NCBI RefSeq assembly: GCF_032362555.1
Contig: NC_083506.1
Coordinates: 4,883,501 to 4,947,500, forward strand
Length of the DNA stretch: 64,000 bases
Reading direction: 5' to 3'
Origin: Amyelois transitella
Taxonomy: Eukaryota; Arthropoda; Insecta; Lepidoptera; Pyralidae
Part shown: piece after piece, positions 37,346-49,740 of the stretch
Layout: the number at the start of each line of letters is the position of its first letter
Position numbering within the stretch: position 1 is the first letter of the stretch
The notes under the pieces: generated by a model
The model's input: only the letters and a program-made list of their open reading frames with translations
The model's database searches: none
Told to the model about the DNA's origin: nothing
Program-made: the position numbers and the translations under genes

Positions 37346-40132
37346 ATGAAACTCTCTTAAAATATTAATGTAGCATGGTGATTGGTGACACACTGAGTTA
37401 AGTCTCTCTCATTTAAATATCGTAATCTAGGTAGTAGTGGATGGCGGCCAGTAATCAGTTGCCGTAAAGCGACTTTCCCGAGGGATTTAGTTTCAATCAC
37501 GCCGGCGGTCGCCCGATTGTGATTAATGCATACTAAACAGGACACATACAGGCTTTGCTAGTAATCCGCTTTTGTACTACTTTTTAATAGATTCCTTTAT
37601 CTTCTGGCTGACTTTCTTAGAAGTACTTGAAAAGTATAAAAGTCTAGAAATAATATATATGTAGGCCGCATATGGCATCAGGTTTTTGGCATCAATGCAT
37701 TCGGGAGGGAAAAATGAAAAAATAGAAAAATATGGAATGCAAATTTTAGGCCGCAGCTCTTTCCGCATAATTAAATTTCTCGTCGTTTGGTGACAATTTT
37801 CAAAGAAAAATGGTCCAAGTGTGACCTCGGATAATTATAACGGTCCATCATCGGTTTTACCATGAATGGATAACAGACAGACTTTCGCACTTATAATAAT
37901 ATCACCAGTCGATCTTCAAGAACTCGCGAACACTTTGATGTTTTACAAAATTATGAATATTTCAAAAACGACTAAACCGAGTTTGTTGCCCGAACTATTA
38001 AATTCCATCAAAATCAGACTAGCGGTTCGAAATGTATAGCGTTAGAAATAAAAAAAAAATGTATTTTCGCCCCAAGTTGATTTGTAGATTTTGTACTCCC
38101 GTGGCTCTATTGCAACGAAAAATATCGATAATTTCCGTTCACGCATAAATTCTCTATTAGTGTTCAACATTCAACAAAAAATCCTAATAAACTTTTACAT
38201 ATTGTATTGTAACCCGTAATGTATGATTTAACACCAGTACAAAATTATCACCTTAAATTACTTATATCCCTTGTTCTCTACACAAAAGTAACATAAAACA
38301 GGAACAGCAACTGTCGGAAAAACTAGTAATAAAACAATCCAAAACTAACAAAATAAAAGGAGCGTCCGCAGAAAAGCAATTTCAGTACGGCCCCGGCTGT
38401 TTAAGTTTGTCTTATAAACACGAGTGGGCAAATAAAGTGTTGTTGATGACAAGTGACTGACTGGCTAGCAATTAGCACGCTGCCTAACAAAGGGCCTCTT
38501 AGTTTCACTTAATTAAAAAGGAAGATGGCGGAGAAAAATCGCTGTGAAATATTATAGCGGAGGCTTGAGCGTATGGGCTGTTAGTGAGTAGGTATGCTGA
38601 TTAAGTGGTGCGTCGTGTTCTCTTTTCAAATTTTATTGTGGTTTTTCTTTAGAGTAATGAAGATAGAAAAAGTTTTCACACAATGTTTTTTTTAATAAGT
38701 ATTTTTTTTTATTTGAAGCTGGTGAGAGAGATGTCTAGCTACAGAGGTGTCATTTCTACACTAAAATTATAAAGAGGTAAGTATAAATTGTAGCTTTAAT
38801 AATACCCATCATGAAAATTCGTTAATCGTTAAAAACGAACATTACCTGGGGCTATTATAGTCCTATGTCATTTATATTTTAACAATAATAAAAATAACTG
38901 ATTTACTTTTAAAAAAAAACAATGGTGTTCGTACTCGCGTTATAAACTAAAAACTCTGATAGCAGTGTGTATAAGATTTATTGATCCGATAATTTCTTTT
39001 GCATATGTACACATAAGTACAGAAAGCTATTGACGCGTAACTGGCGTTAGTATCTAAATTTCAATATTCCAAATATTGTACTTAATATAGTAATAATTAA
39101 TCAACCATTAATATCATTATCGTCATAATCGATGACATAATTATGTTACGTACTTGTAACTCAGCAGTTTAATCTATGAAAACACCATAAACCGCAAGAA
39201 CACTAAACACTCAACTAACATGTCTAGTCTATTAATTAAACAAGCCTTTAAATAAACACGCTAACACTACAAACTTGGGAATTCTTAGAAAATTAGTTAT
39301 AAACTTTCATAACGGCAAGTTACACAATACGGGGTGTGAAAAATTAAACTGGCGGAGCGCCGTCCATGCGTTGAATTTTCCAAGTTTAGTGGATATAATT
39401 TTCCGGGCTCCCACTGTACAATGGCTTGCCTGGAGCCATCATTAAGGTAGGTATGCTAGCTCGTCTCTCATTTCTAGGAGCCGAGACCCACTTTAGAAAC
39501 TTCGGGATGCGTGAATGCGCGTTGCATTTCGATGGGTATGTAAGTTCGTTTGCATAAAATTATGAAGCAATTTTTTAAGATTTTAATTTCTTTAATTCTT
39601 AAACAAAAATTAATATTATATTTAAGCACAATATTTTCAGTCAATTTTTTTCGATATCATGCTTATATAGCTATAATAAAGAACATAGGCTATGTTCATC
39701 ACAAAATAAAATATTAATTAATAGATACATACATACCCACTTAGGGACAGACGTGGGAGGCGACGTAGCTTTATACTATTTAGTGATAAGGAAAACTATA
39801 AATTGCAGAAAAACGCAAAGTTCTAGGTATCTTCTTAAAAATATGAGACCAAAATCGTAGGTACTTACCTACGCCAAATGATCGATACCTACCTACATCA
39901 AACGGATTTTACTAGTCAACCCACTCAAAGTCGAAGTTAATAGAATCATTCAAATTATATAAAGAGTTGACTTGTCCTCCAGACATTCGACCTAGTCGAC
40001 ACATCTCATTCGAATTTGAGTGATGGGATTTGAATAATAAAATATGTTTGACGATGACTAGTAGTAGGTGATGTTATGCTTTTTTTTTGTTTGAATGTTA
40101 GAAACCCATAAATATATTAAGACTAGCTGTCC
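37346..40132. other. Intergenic tract with unique islands
   Basis: No gene is recognised. Intervals 38380-38640 and 39340-39560 are repeat-free and of higher complexity (for example GGAAGATGGCGGAG at 38520-38533) and could hold regulatory sequence; no specific motif supports this. Confidence 0.35.
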
Positions 40133-40371
40133 CAGCAAACGTTGTTTTGCCATATAAATATTTTTTAAGTAATTTATAGTAAAAAAAATGTTAAGGGTGG
40201 ACAACCCTTATCACTAAGGGGTATGAAAAATAGTTGGTGGCCTTATGTTAGCCGATTCTCAGAACTACTCAATATGCTCACAAAATTTCATGAGAATAGG
40301 TCAAGCCGTGTCGGAGGAGTACAGGAACGAACATTGTGACACGAGAATTTTATATATAAGATTACTGTCCC
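40133..40371 (-). mobile_element. Helitron-like element family E, copy 1
   Basis: On the minus strand it starts TCTTATATATAAAATTCTCG at 40371 and ends GCTGGGACAGCTAG at 40133, lying between A (40372) and T (40132 complement). The 5' TC, 3' CTAG and A/T insertion site fit Helitrons. It is about 239 bp and non-coding. Confidence 0.6.
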
Positions 40372-40601
40372 GGCAAACGTTGTTTTGCCATATAAATTTA
40401 AAAAATGTTAAGTGTGGACAACCCTTAACACTTAGGGGTATGAAAAATAGATGTTAGCCGATTCTCAGACCTACTGATATTCAGTAGGTCTGAGAATCGG
40501 CTAACATCTATTTATGCATGCAAAATTTGGTTAAAATCGGTAAAGCCGTTTCGGAGGAGTACGGAGACAAACATTGTGACACGAGAATTTTATATATAAG
40601 A
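40372..40601 (-). mobile_element. Helitron-like element family E, copy 2, head-to-tail with copy 1
   Basis: The second copy follows directly with the same order and the 5' end TCTTATATATAAAATTCTCG at 40601. Its 3' end is altered (TTACTGTCCCGG instead of ACTAGCTGTCCCGG). It contains a 33-bp-arm palindrome absent from copy 1. Confidence 0.6.
40445..40513. repeat. Perfect inverted repeat, 33-bp arms, inside family E copy 2
   Basis: The arm at 40445-40477 (AAATAGATGTTAGCCGATTC...) is exactly complementary to 40481-40513 with a 3-nt TAT centre. The left arm is normal element sequence; the right arm replaces a short stretch at the junction. Confidence 0.85.
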
Positions 40602-40738
40602 AGAAGATTAGCTTTCATACCGGCTCCGCCCACTGTCTTTGAACATTGACAGATCCCTTCTAGTAAGATAATAGTCTCTTATGACTCATCCTGTAACGAG
40701 GCGTAATAATATATACCAGTATGTACCATACTTCGAAA

Positions 40739-40943
40739 TCCTACTACTATTATAAAGGCGAAAGTTTGTATGGATGTATGGATGTTTGTTACTCTTTCAC
40801 GCAAAAACTACTGAACCGATTACCATGAAATTTGGTATGTAGGTAGCTGAAGACCCAGAATAACACATAGGCTACTTTTTATCCCAGAGTTCCCGCGGGA
40901 TTGATAGGGTTTCCATGCGGACGAAGTCGCGGGCGGCCTCTAG
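40739..40943 (+). mobile_element. Non-autonomous Helitron-like element, complete
   Basis: It starts TCCTACTACTATTATAAAGG after an A and ends CGGGCGGCCTCTAG before a T, with the GCGGACGAAGTCGC stem upstream. The body includes ACTACTGAACCGATTACCAT and CCCGCGGGATTGATAGGG. It is 205 bp and has no coding capacity. Terminal structure is seen; class is inferred. Confidence 0.65.
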
Positions 40944-41558
40944 TTTAGAATATAAGTGTTATAACTTTTTACATTTATCGTTTAACTTTATAACGTGAAT
41001 ATTTCCACAAAATAAATAATCTCTGCACAGAGAATTCCAAACAAAAAGCATCTAACGAACATCAGAATTGTATTAAAGAATGAAAAATGATTCTCGCTTT
41101 TCCCGCAGCAAACTATACACAAAACAATAAACACTCCAACTGTATAAGGCCATTCATACGTGATGCTGATTTTATAAAATATTAACAATTTTTAAAAGAT
41201 TACGACCTTTTAATTTTAAATTGATTGACAAATCTTACTTAAATAGATGGAATTTTACTTTTATAAGTTACCTCGATCGATTTCAGTGGTCTAGAAATAT
41301 ATTTTATTGTTTATAATACCGCGACTACTTATATAAATAATACTGTTGAATATCTACTTATTTTACAAAGGGGAAGTAATTGTCAAATTGTATGTCTTCG
41401 AATCTCCTCGACCGACATTCTAAATTCGACAACATGGATACTGGAATACTTACAGACGTCGGCGTTATGTTTATTTTTTTAATAAATTCCAATACAGACT
41501 AGTAGTGTGTATCAGACATACGCTCCAGGTAAAATTAACAGTTATTTTTTTATGAGAG

Positions 41559-41600
41559 TACATTCTATTTATAAATTATACAATTTATAAATAGAATGTA
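41559..41600. repeat. Perfect inverted repeat, 19-bp arms
   Basis: TACATTCTATTTATAAATT at 41559-41577, its complement at 41582-41600, and a 4-nt centre. Confidence 0.8.
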
Positions 41601-41651
41601 CATCCATTGAAATATTTCAAATAAATTCCAGTTTAATACTTTATATTTCTA

Positions 41652-41884
41652 CTAGCGACCCGCCCCGGCTTCGCACGGATGCACAGCCGATACTAAATAT
41701 ATCTCTATTAGAACTAACTAAAGGACCGCCCACAAAGCAGCTAACTAAGTCTTGCTCCCGGCAAAAGTGTCACTTCTACCTGCAGTCCCGGGCCGTGCAA
41801 CAGAAATCGTAATATTTTAATTTCACCACAACTTCAAAACCAAACAAACAAACAAAGTTTTCCTCTTTATAATATTAGTGTAGA
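41652..41884 (-). mobile_element. Non-autonomous Helitron-like element
   Basis: On the minus strand it runs from TCTACACTAATATTATAAAG at 41884 to GGGGCGGGTCGCTAG at 41652, with A before and T after. It is the same type as 40739-40943 but with a different 3' subterminal sequence. Confidence 0.6.
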
Positions 41885-43310
41885 TGTCATCGCTACAATT
41901 TTTGAATTAACTGAGTGCGTGTACAGCCTTATTAATTAAGATCTACCTGAAGCGCAATAATCTATTTAGCAACGAAGGGGCGCTGATTTCTGAACAAAAA
42001 CCGGTGCCAGACCTAATTTAAACTTCTCACAAGCTAATTTTGCTATGAAACCCTCTATTTCGTCATTTGTTTCAATAAATTTGTTATCTACGTTGAAGCT
42101 GCGAGCGTCTATTTAGAAGATAAAATTTATAATAAATCGAAGAAAATATATTGCTGTATTTCGCGTATTTCTTTATTGAATATAATATATATGGAAATAA
42201 ATCCAATTAGATATTTCATCTCAAATATCCAAATGTTTTTCTGTGGGTATTTTAATTTATTTTAATTACCAGCATCATTCAGTTTTCAACAAGCCACCAA
42301 ATTTCTGGAAAATTATGCCTCGACCGCAACGCAGCTCGCTTGGCAAAACGAACTAAGTGTTTTATTTAAGAAACAGTGTTTTTAACTAGCAGTCTCACAA
42401 TTTAATCCACGCTAGTGAACCAACAGCATTCTTCCAGCTTGTTTAAATGCATTTCAAGAAACAAACACTTTTTAGTTTGGAATTAAAATTCATGAAACTC
42501 AAAGAAAAGTGGTGAAAACAGTATGTTTTTAAAATAAAAGAGACTGACTAAATGAAATAGCACCGGTTTATTTTTTACTTTACTAGCAAAATGAATTACT
42601 GTAAATATTTTTATTTCCATTTGGGTAAATTATTTAACTTGAATACTTTCTTATTATAATAATAAACAAGATTATACCAGCGATTTCACATTTAAGATCA
42701 GCCAGAATATACTATCACATACAATCCAGGTCAATCAAAATATTATTTATACATTCGTTTTTCAAATTTCTTGCGACGCTCTGTATTTTGACTTGTGACC
42801 AAAGAAAAAGAAGAAAATCCATCACCACCACAATATATAGAAGAAAAATTTACCTTGTACCAGATATATAATCTTTGCAGAGATATCGGTGGTGTGGTGA
42901 GAGAGATATGAGGTTATCCGCTACACAAAAGGATTCCTTTTCAAAAACTGGTCAACTTGACAACACGTGTTCGGACCTACATAATCAATGTCCGGCGTAA
43001 CATATTAAACTTTTTCCACTCAGAGATCCCTTCAAAGAGAAAACGAAGAACGCTTTTTGTGCGTCTGAAAAAGTAGGGTAATTTATTTTCCCTCGGTGTA
43101 ATATTTAGTGGTGTCCATTACTACAGTTCGCGACCTAACATTATTCACGAACATCCATCTTTTTTTCTCGGCACGCGTACGGTCCTACATATTAACTTTT
43201 TCATTCATATTCTTCACGATCTATTCGATATCGCTTCGGGTTTGCTGGTTAGGGCAACGATTAATTGGATCATTTGTCATGGAACACCACTTTTTTCTAT
43301 GATAGCCTAT
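41885..43310. other. Intergenic tract
   Basis: AT-rich, with no gene or clear repeat recognised. Confidence 0.4.
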
Positions 43311-43577
43311 ATACATACACATACATACATATGGTCACGTCTATATCCCTTGCGGGGTAGACAGAGCCAACAGTCTTGAAAAGACTGAATGGCCACGTTC
43401 AGCTATTTGGCTTAATGATAGAATTGAGATTCAAATAGTGACAGGTTGCTAGCCCATCGCCTAGAAAAGAATCCCAAGTTTGTAAGCCTATCCCTTAGTC
43501 GCCTTTTACGACATCCATGGGAAAGAGATGGAGTGGTCCTATTCTTTTTTGTATTGGTGCCGGGAACCACACGGCAC
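43311..43577 (-). repeat. Family D repeat, full-length with microsatellite tail
   Basis: (CATA)n at about 43311-43333 is followed by GGTCACGTCTATATCCCTTG and ends CCGGGAACCACACGGCAC. This is the best reference copy in the window. The proposed sense is minus, giving a TATG-repeat 3' tail, as in a non-LTR retrotransposon 3' end or its SINE parasite. No coding portion is attached in any copy. Confidence 0.75.
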
Positions 43578-43859
43578 TATATTATGGATAAATTATCTCA
43601 GATTCATCTAGAAATGAATCTTGTAATCGCAATATTTTATGAAACTAGTATCTCACTATAATGTGAAAAATTTACTGATATTACAAGCTCTGAAAAAAAT
43701 CCGACAATTATTAAAAGGACGTTTAAACAACTCACGTAGGTCTCTATGAAAATACACGAAGTCGTGATCGTAAACTAATCTCTGAAGTTAGTTCTGGAGA
43801 CAGATGAAGCTGCTGATATTTATTAATTCGGTCATTCATTTATAGTATTCACATGGGCA

Positions 43860-44290
43860 ATGCAATTGGCGAGTATCGAGCTAACCACAGCCTACAGGTT
43901 AAAATGCAAAAATTTTGCCAATTCGCTTTAATCGCTTTAAACAAGAATTCAATAATACAAAAGGCCGAATGTTTAGTTAGTTGGATCTTTATACATGGAC
44001 TAAAGCAACATATCGCTGTTTCGCTTTTTATTGTTACGTGAAACGGGACTACAACAGTTTTTCGCGCTATAAAAACTGCGTCGCGCGTGGCATACTGCGG
44101 ACGCAGGTCTATGTTAAGTTAGTTGGATTTTTATCATGTACCAGCGTACGGCCAAGTGCATTCGGCGAGTGATCGAGCTAAGTGCAGGCTACATTAGCGT
44201 CGCGACGCCGGCGGATGTCCGCCTGCAACATCACTTGCCGCTTTCAGCAATGCAAACATTTAGCAAATTCGCGTGAAGCGCTTGAATACA
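43860..44290. repeat. Two diverged direct copies of a GC-richer unit
   Basis: GCAATTGGCGAGTATCGAGC near 43862 and GCATTCGGCGAGTGATCGAG near 44158 start related blocks. Both later contain AATGCAAA-ATTT and AATTCGC-TT-AAGCGCTT-like sequence. Between and within are GC-rich motifs (CGCGACGCCGGCGGATG). It may be a MITE-derived structure; the ends are not defined. Confidence 0.35.
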
Positions 44291-45100
44291 CAGTTTTGGA
44301 TTATAATACGTGGATGTGATAGCTATTTAGGTATAACTATATGTTTTGCAAACATTTGTGTCAAATTTTTTATGCTGTACTCAAACATGATCAGTAGGTA
44401 CGTAAACTACAAAATATGATTATTTGGTCGATATATTTTATTCAATTTTTTTTATTTGTAATCGCACCAGGCAAGTACTTACCTAGTCTTTAATTTGATT
44501 ACGGCAGGTAATAAACCTATTCAGTTTCAACATAAAAATTACTTATCTCAATTAAGTTATTTTTTTTTCCGATGTAGGTACCTCGGCTTAGTATAGTCTA
44601 ATATATACTATAAATACCTGTAAGACTTAGATACAGTATAGGTAGGTAGGTACTTACAGTACGTATATCTAGTACTCAAAATAAAAAGAGAGTATTCTCG
44701 TGAAACAGCTACTGCAGTCTTCATTGGAATCGATACAATGTGTTAGTTTCCACTCCATCCCTCGGGATCACGTACTGAACACAATAACCATCTTGGTCAC
44801 GTTGTTATCACGATACAATCGCAATTCTCTTGCGAAGGAAAAATTAAATCGCTGAATATCTGTTCACATGTAGGTAACTAATTTAGATGTATTAAATCAT
44901 ACGAAAATTATGTTATGTTGCCTACTATGGGAATATGATGAGATTATATAAAATATTTCGTAAGAGGACCAATATGAATACGTTATGAAATAATAGACTC
45001 TTTTTGTTAATAAAATGTTATTATCAAACATATTGTATGAACCTACATACAAAGCTTTAAATCTCTAGCCAAGCCATTTGGATTCCTCCTCTTTTATAAC

Positions 45101-45337
45101 TCTGATATAGAAAATTCTCGTGTCACAATGTTCGTTCCCGTACTCCTCCGAAACGGCTTGACCGATTCTCATGAAATTTTGTGAGCATATTGAGTAGGTC
45201 TGGGAACAACAACAACCAACATCTATTTTTCATACCTCTTAGTGATAAGGGTTGTCCACCCTTAACATTTTTTTAACTAGAAATTACTTAAAAAATATTT
45301 AGGTATATGGCAAAACAACATTTGCCGGGACAGCTAG
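45101..45337 (+). mobile_element. Helitron-like element family E, copy 3
   Basis: It starts TCTGATATAGAAAATTCTCG and ends TTTGCCGGGACAGCTAG. It is co-linear with the 40133-40371 copy in opposite orientation. It is not flanked by A and T, so its insertion site has changed or the ends are slightly off. Confidence 0.55.
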
Positions 45338-47862
45338 AAAATTCATATTTTATCTTAAAATAAGTTAACTAAAATAAGAAACTAACGATTAGGTACACCT
45401 GTATGACTGGAGCATTAAATTGGGTCAAAGCCAACCCATGATAGATGTTCTCTATAATGCCATAATTTATATGACGGAAGCTATGACACTCACTATAAGA
45501 GATGCAATCACCTTTTGCCGTCCGACAAAGCTTTGTCAAATGATAAAAATATAACTTTGACCGATGGTGGTGGTTCCGAGGATCTATTTTTAAATTCTAT
45601 AGTATTTAATTTATTATTCCCAATTCATTTAAATGATACCTTGCTTTGAAACAAAATACCTAGAGTTAATAAAATATAAACTTATTTGAATATTTTACAC
45701 TTTGAAATACTTTCATCAGTACTAACATAACAGCAGTGTGTGCAGGGTTCAAGTGTCATTGTAATTGATTTAATGACTGTAAGTATTTAAAAAAAGAAAA
45801 TAACGAAAACCTTAACTTTAAAAAAAATAATTATGATTAAAAGGCAGAAGGTAACCATGGTATCATATTTTTGTATTAGGTACCTATTAAACATTCACTA
45901 TTAATATGGAGACTGGTGTGTTATTTACTTTCTTTCTAATCCTTACTAATCCCTCAATATATCCCAGTTTATCCTAATTTTTTACAGGAACCCGACCATT
46001 AACTAACACGAAACGTATCTCCGAGACGTTATCTATCGATGTTTCGACGGCCGGTGACCTTTTGAGCTATAAGCATAAAATAAAAAGGTTAGGGAAGTAG
46101 GATTCTTTAGGTAAAAATTTGATCAAAAGGGAAATAATAGAGAATATTGATTTTTCCATTTTAAATGTTTTCATATTGGGCATCCGTTATTGTTAGATCG
46201 TGAAATAAATTTCGAGGCCTTCGAAAAGCTCCTTATTTTACATGTAGATAATGTAATAATATAATTAAATTAAAATTCAAAGTTCTTAATAAAATAGGTC
46301 CAAATTAATAACTCATACAGTAGTTAGTACTTCTGTTATTCTATATTTTGTACAGAAGGTAATCTGGATTTATTCAGAGCTCCTGACCCGATTTTGAGTC
46401 TCCCTATACTTTATCTTCGGTGGCTTTATTTCTTTAACATATGGTCATCAAATTACAAGAAAAATAATATATGGGTAAAATCACGCATTTTCACAGAAGG
46501 ATAGACAAAGACATATTATATGTCCACTCGCCACAATTTCTGCATACTTCATCGCTTCATTCACAGGCATAACTCTCTCTCTACATGTGAGCTCGTCAGT
46601 TATTGGCAAATCTCGACTTTACCTGCTTGATCCTGCTGTTAGGCGAATCCTTAGACTCCGAAGCAAAGCACTGTATCGGTAGGAACATGCAATATGAATG
46701 AGAGATAGTGTTACGATCGTCCTTGATAGCCCTCTTTCTCTAGACTTCCTCTTTATAAAAAACCAGTAGCTTCGTTATATAATTTTATCCTTTGCTAAAC
46801 ATTGCCTCTTAAAATACAAACGGACATATGATAGATACTCTGAGAGAGTAATGATCAATTGACATTGAAAAACTTGTTGTTATTTTTAAAATCTGGTAAT
46901 ATTTTTATTTAACTTTTTTTACATTTTTTTATCAAATTGAAACTCTTTCTTAACGATGTAGAGTATTAGTTTGAAGCTAGTAAGAACTTTTGGCAAGGCT
47001 CTTAAGGATATCAAGAAGGTACATAAATAACATAGATATTGTATTTGTATTCGGAGCCAACCTCTCTGAGAATTGGCACGTGTGGGGCTTGCTTACAAAA
47101 TTCGTATTTGTCTATCTGATGCAATAAATATACGAGGTAAAATTTGAAATTCACCTGCGAAACGTTGTTTGACCAAAGTGCATTTCTTCCTAATATTTCT
47201 TGCTCTAGTTTCAAGATACTGGTATTACTCTACCTTACAAATTCATCATAGTTAGGTTTTATCAGCGGGCATAATTGTCGTCATATGCGTCATATAAAGT
47301 AAGAATTACTTACTGATTTATTAACTACTTCAAAACTACCTAGGTAATTTTTTTACATTGAACTATGCAAATAATTGTCTACAGACAGCAATTTTTACCT
47401 CATGAAAAATATTGTACGATAGGCACTTACTTTAAGCAACGACAAATTTTTCACAAATCCTTTCTTGTTGGCGAAAATTTAATTTTTGATGAAGGTAAAG
47501 ATTTATGTCTCCCGAACGTTCTGCAGAAAGCGGTGACACCGTGTGATAATTTCGGCCCCTGTCTTTTAAAATCTGAGTGCCTTTTATAATATGCTACCGG
47601 ATAAGTGTACATATATTTTCATGCATATTAAGCTCTCTGATCAGCCTGTCACCGCAAATCCAGAATCTTCATATTCTAAAATGAAATAAAGAAAAAGAGA
47701 AAAATGGCAGAAGGTTTATTTTTAAGCCCTAATTAAAACCCTTGCCGCGCACATAATATTATCTACTTTCTACATAGCATACTTACCTTATCAAAAGTTG
47801 TAGCGAAATAACAAAAATAGAAAAAAAGCGTCGTGTAGAGTATATAGAAAGAGTGGATAAAC
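45338..47862. other. Intergenic tract
   Basis: No gene is recognised. The frame at 47365-47589 (74 codons, plus strand) has mixed composition but no domain that I know. Confidence 0.35.
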
Positions 47863-48025
47863 TAATATTATAAATGCGAAAGTATGTTTGTTTTTTTTTT
47901 GTAACCTGTTCTCGCGTTATGAACTAAACCAGTCTTCTTGAATTATTATATTTAAGAGTCTGATGAAGGACATAGGGTACCTACCTTTAATCCCGGTAAA
48001 AATTTTAGTTCCCGTAGGATTTGCG
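47863..48025 (+). repeat. Helitron-like 5' fragment
   Basis: ACTAATATTATAAATGCGAA starts the block, as at the 5' end of 40739-40943, and it continues to TTCCCGTAGGATTTGCGCC. No CTAG end is found, so it is truncated. Confidence 0.5.
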
Positions 48026-48484
48026 CCAAATCGGTATTCTTTTGAAGGTGGCGCTAAATGTGCGCAGCATCGCACAAGCTCGGGTTAAAGTTAGTATTTT
48101 TATATTATATGAGGCATGGTCATGCGTCCCGACGCGATGGTGCATTAATGCCTTACAACTTAATGCAAGCCAGCACGCGGGCCACTCGTGGCTGTAACGA
48201 GTCTGCAAAGAACAAATAATTATACCTATACAAATGAGGAATTTCTACATACAATTTTAATACGAGCTTTCTTAATAACTTAATATATAAATCGCTATTA
48301 CTGTTAACTTAAACGATAACTTGACAGTATACTTGCAATATCTATGAAGCCGGTACTAAATCTTGTCTAATCTATGCCGTGTGGTTTCCAACAAATGACT
48401 AGTTCATCTACCTATATCTCGTGGGAATCGTACTCGCATGAGGCACATTTTATAGTAGAGCTTTTACAAATTCAATAAGGGTTA

Positions 48485-48610
48485 AGTTTCACGGCAAAGG
48501 TCACGGAGGTCAGACAGGAGTCACTTCGTGTAAGAACCTGACTTGCCCAACCCAGGATCATGGATAAATGTACGAACCGGGCTCCTCTGAGAAGTGACTT
48601 CTAAAAAGGA
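48485..48610 (+). repeat. SINE family A fragment
   Basis: AAAGGTCACGGAGGTCAGAC, AACCTGACTTGCCCAACCCA and GGGCTCCTCTGAGAAGTG give the family A 3' half. Confidence 0.6.
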
Positions 48611-48837
48611 AGAGGTTCCTCAAAAATTGATGCACTATAACCGTTTGCACCCATAGTAAACATTCCTGGGATATTTTGTTTTGCTGTTTCGGTAACTACA
48701 TCAGAAATGAAATGTCGTGTCTGTACAAGCTATATTCCTTGATCGTTACTCTACCCGCCGGTGGCTAAAAGTCTGAAAGCCTTTATACCACGCGGCACAG
48801 AAATCTAGGGCCACTTGCAAAACATATACACCTATAT

Positions 48838-48859
48838 GTATGTGTGTGTGTGTGTGTAC
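48838..48859. repeat. (TG)n microsatellite
   Basis: A near-perfect TG dinucleotide run follows two ATGTATG-like units. Confidence 0.8.
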
Positions 48860-49115
48860 TTTCATTAATATGCATTGCGGCGAAGCTCATTTTAGCTTTA
48901 TTTTGTAAAATTATAAATTAGACTACACTTTTCTGCTTAATAAAGTTGAAGTTTTCTAAAAGTTTCTCTTATAAATATTCATAAGAACGTTACACTAACT
49001 AATATTATTTAATCACGACGAAGAAGAAACTCGTGTTTATTTTAATAAAAGTTACTACAACAGTGTCTGAATATATATTTTTACCCGAATTATTTTTAAA
49101 GCTGAGTAGGTAGAG

Positions 49116-49471
49116 CATCAGTGGTCGAATCGGTAAGGTGCCCGGTTAAAAATGCGTGTGGCACAAAAAGGTACGGGTTCGAATCCCACCCCGACCATGT
49201 ACCAATGACTATTTTCGAAGTTATGTACATTTTAAATACTAACCGATGCTCTTACGGTGAGGGAAAACATCGTGAGAAAACCTGCTCATTCAGGCAACTG
49301 GATGATCGATCAATACGGGATACGATCCCCTGCAAAGGTTGTGGAGGTCAGACGGGAGTCGCTTCGTTTAAAAACCTGACTCACCTAATCCAGGATCCAT
49401 GGTCATAGGCATATCCCGTGCTGAGTGGTGAGGATTTAACCGGGACTAAAGCCAGGAGGAAGAAGACGAGA
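49116..49471 (+). mobile_element. tRNA-derived SINE family A, full-length with 8-bp target duplication
   Basis: It is flanked by AGGTAGAG at 49108-49115 and 49472-49479. The 5' head has an A-box region TGGTCGAATCGGTAAGGTGC and a B box GGTTCGAATCC at 49176-49186, the internal RNA polymerase III promoter. The body follows (CTTACGGTGAGGGAAAACAT, TGGAGGTCAGACGGGAGTCG) and it ends GCCAGGAGGAAGAAGACGAG. It is mobilised in trans by a LINE; the GAAGAAG-type tail recalls the RTE copy at 29832-30857. A 95-codon frame inside it is not a gene. Confidence 0.8.
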
Positions 49472-49740
49472 AGGTAGAGTGAATAGCTGAAGTAAACATT
49501 TTTCATGATAGGTAGGTACTTACAAAAATCAAAATATACTTACTTTAATATATTCAAATCTCATTTTCTCTTCCACCTTTTCCATTACAATATTTTAATG
49601 ATTGCCATTGAAAGTGAAATTACAGCTTTCGTTTAACAGAAACCCCAGGTAACATTCACATCATGCGATATTATATCTGTAATTTCTTTAATTTCATCTC
49701 CTAACTCGACTTTGCAATATATTAACATGTTATTTGAATA

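Noticed and set aside
43446..43661. 71-codon frame and similar frames at 22432-22674, 18348-18566 and 61668-61952
   Set aside because: They overlap family D, Helitron-like or tRNA-derived repeats and encode repeat sequence rather than a conserved protein.
47365..47589. 74-codon plus-strand frame
   Set aside because: The composition is plausible, but no known domain, start context or adjacent exon was found.
49121..49408. 95-codon plus-strand open frame
   Set aside because: It lies entirely inside the full-length SINE, including its tRNA-like head.
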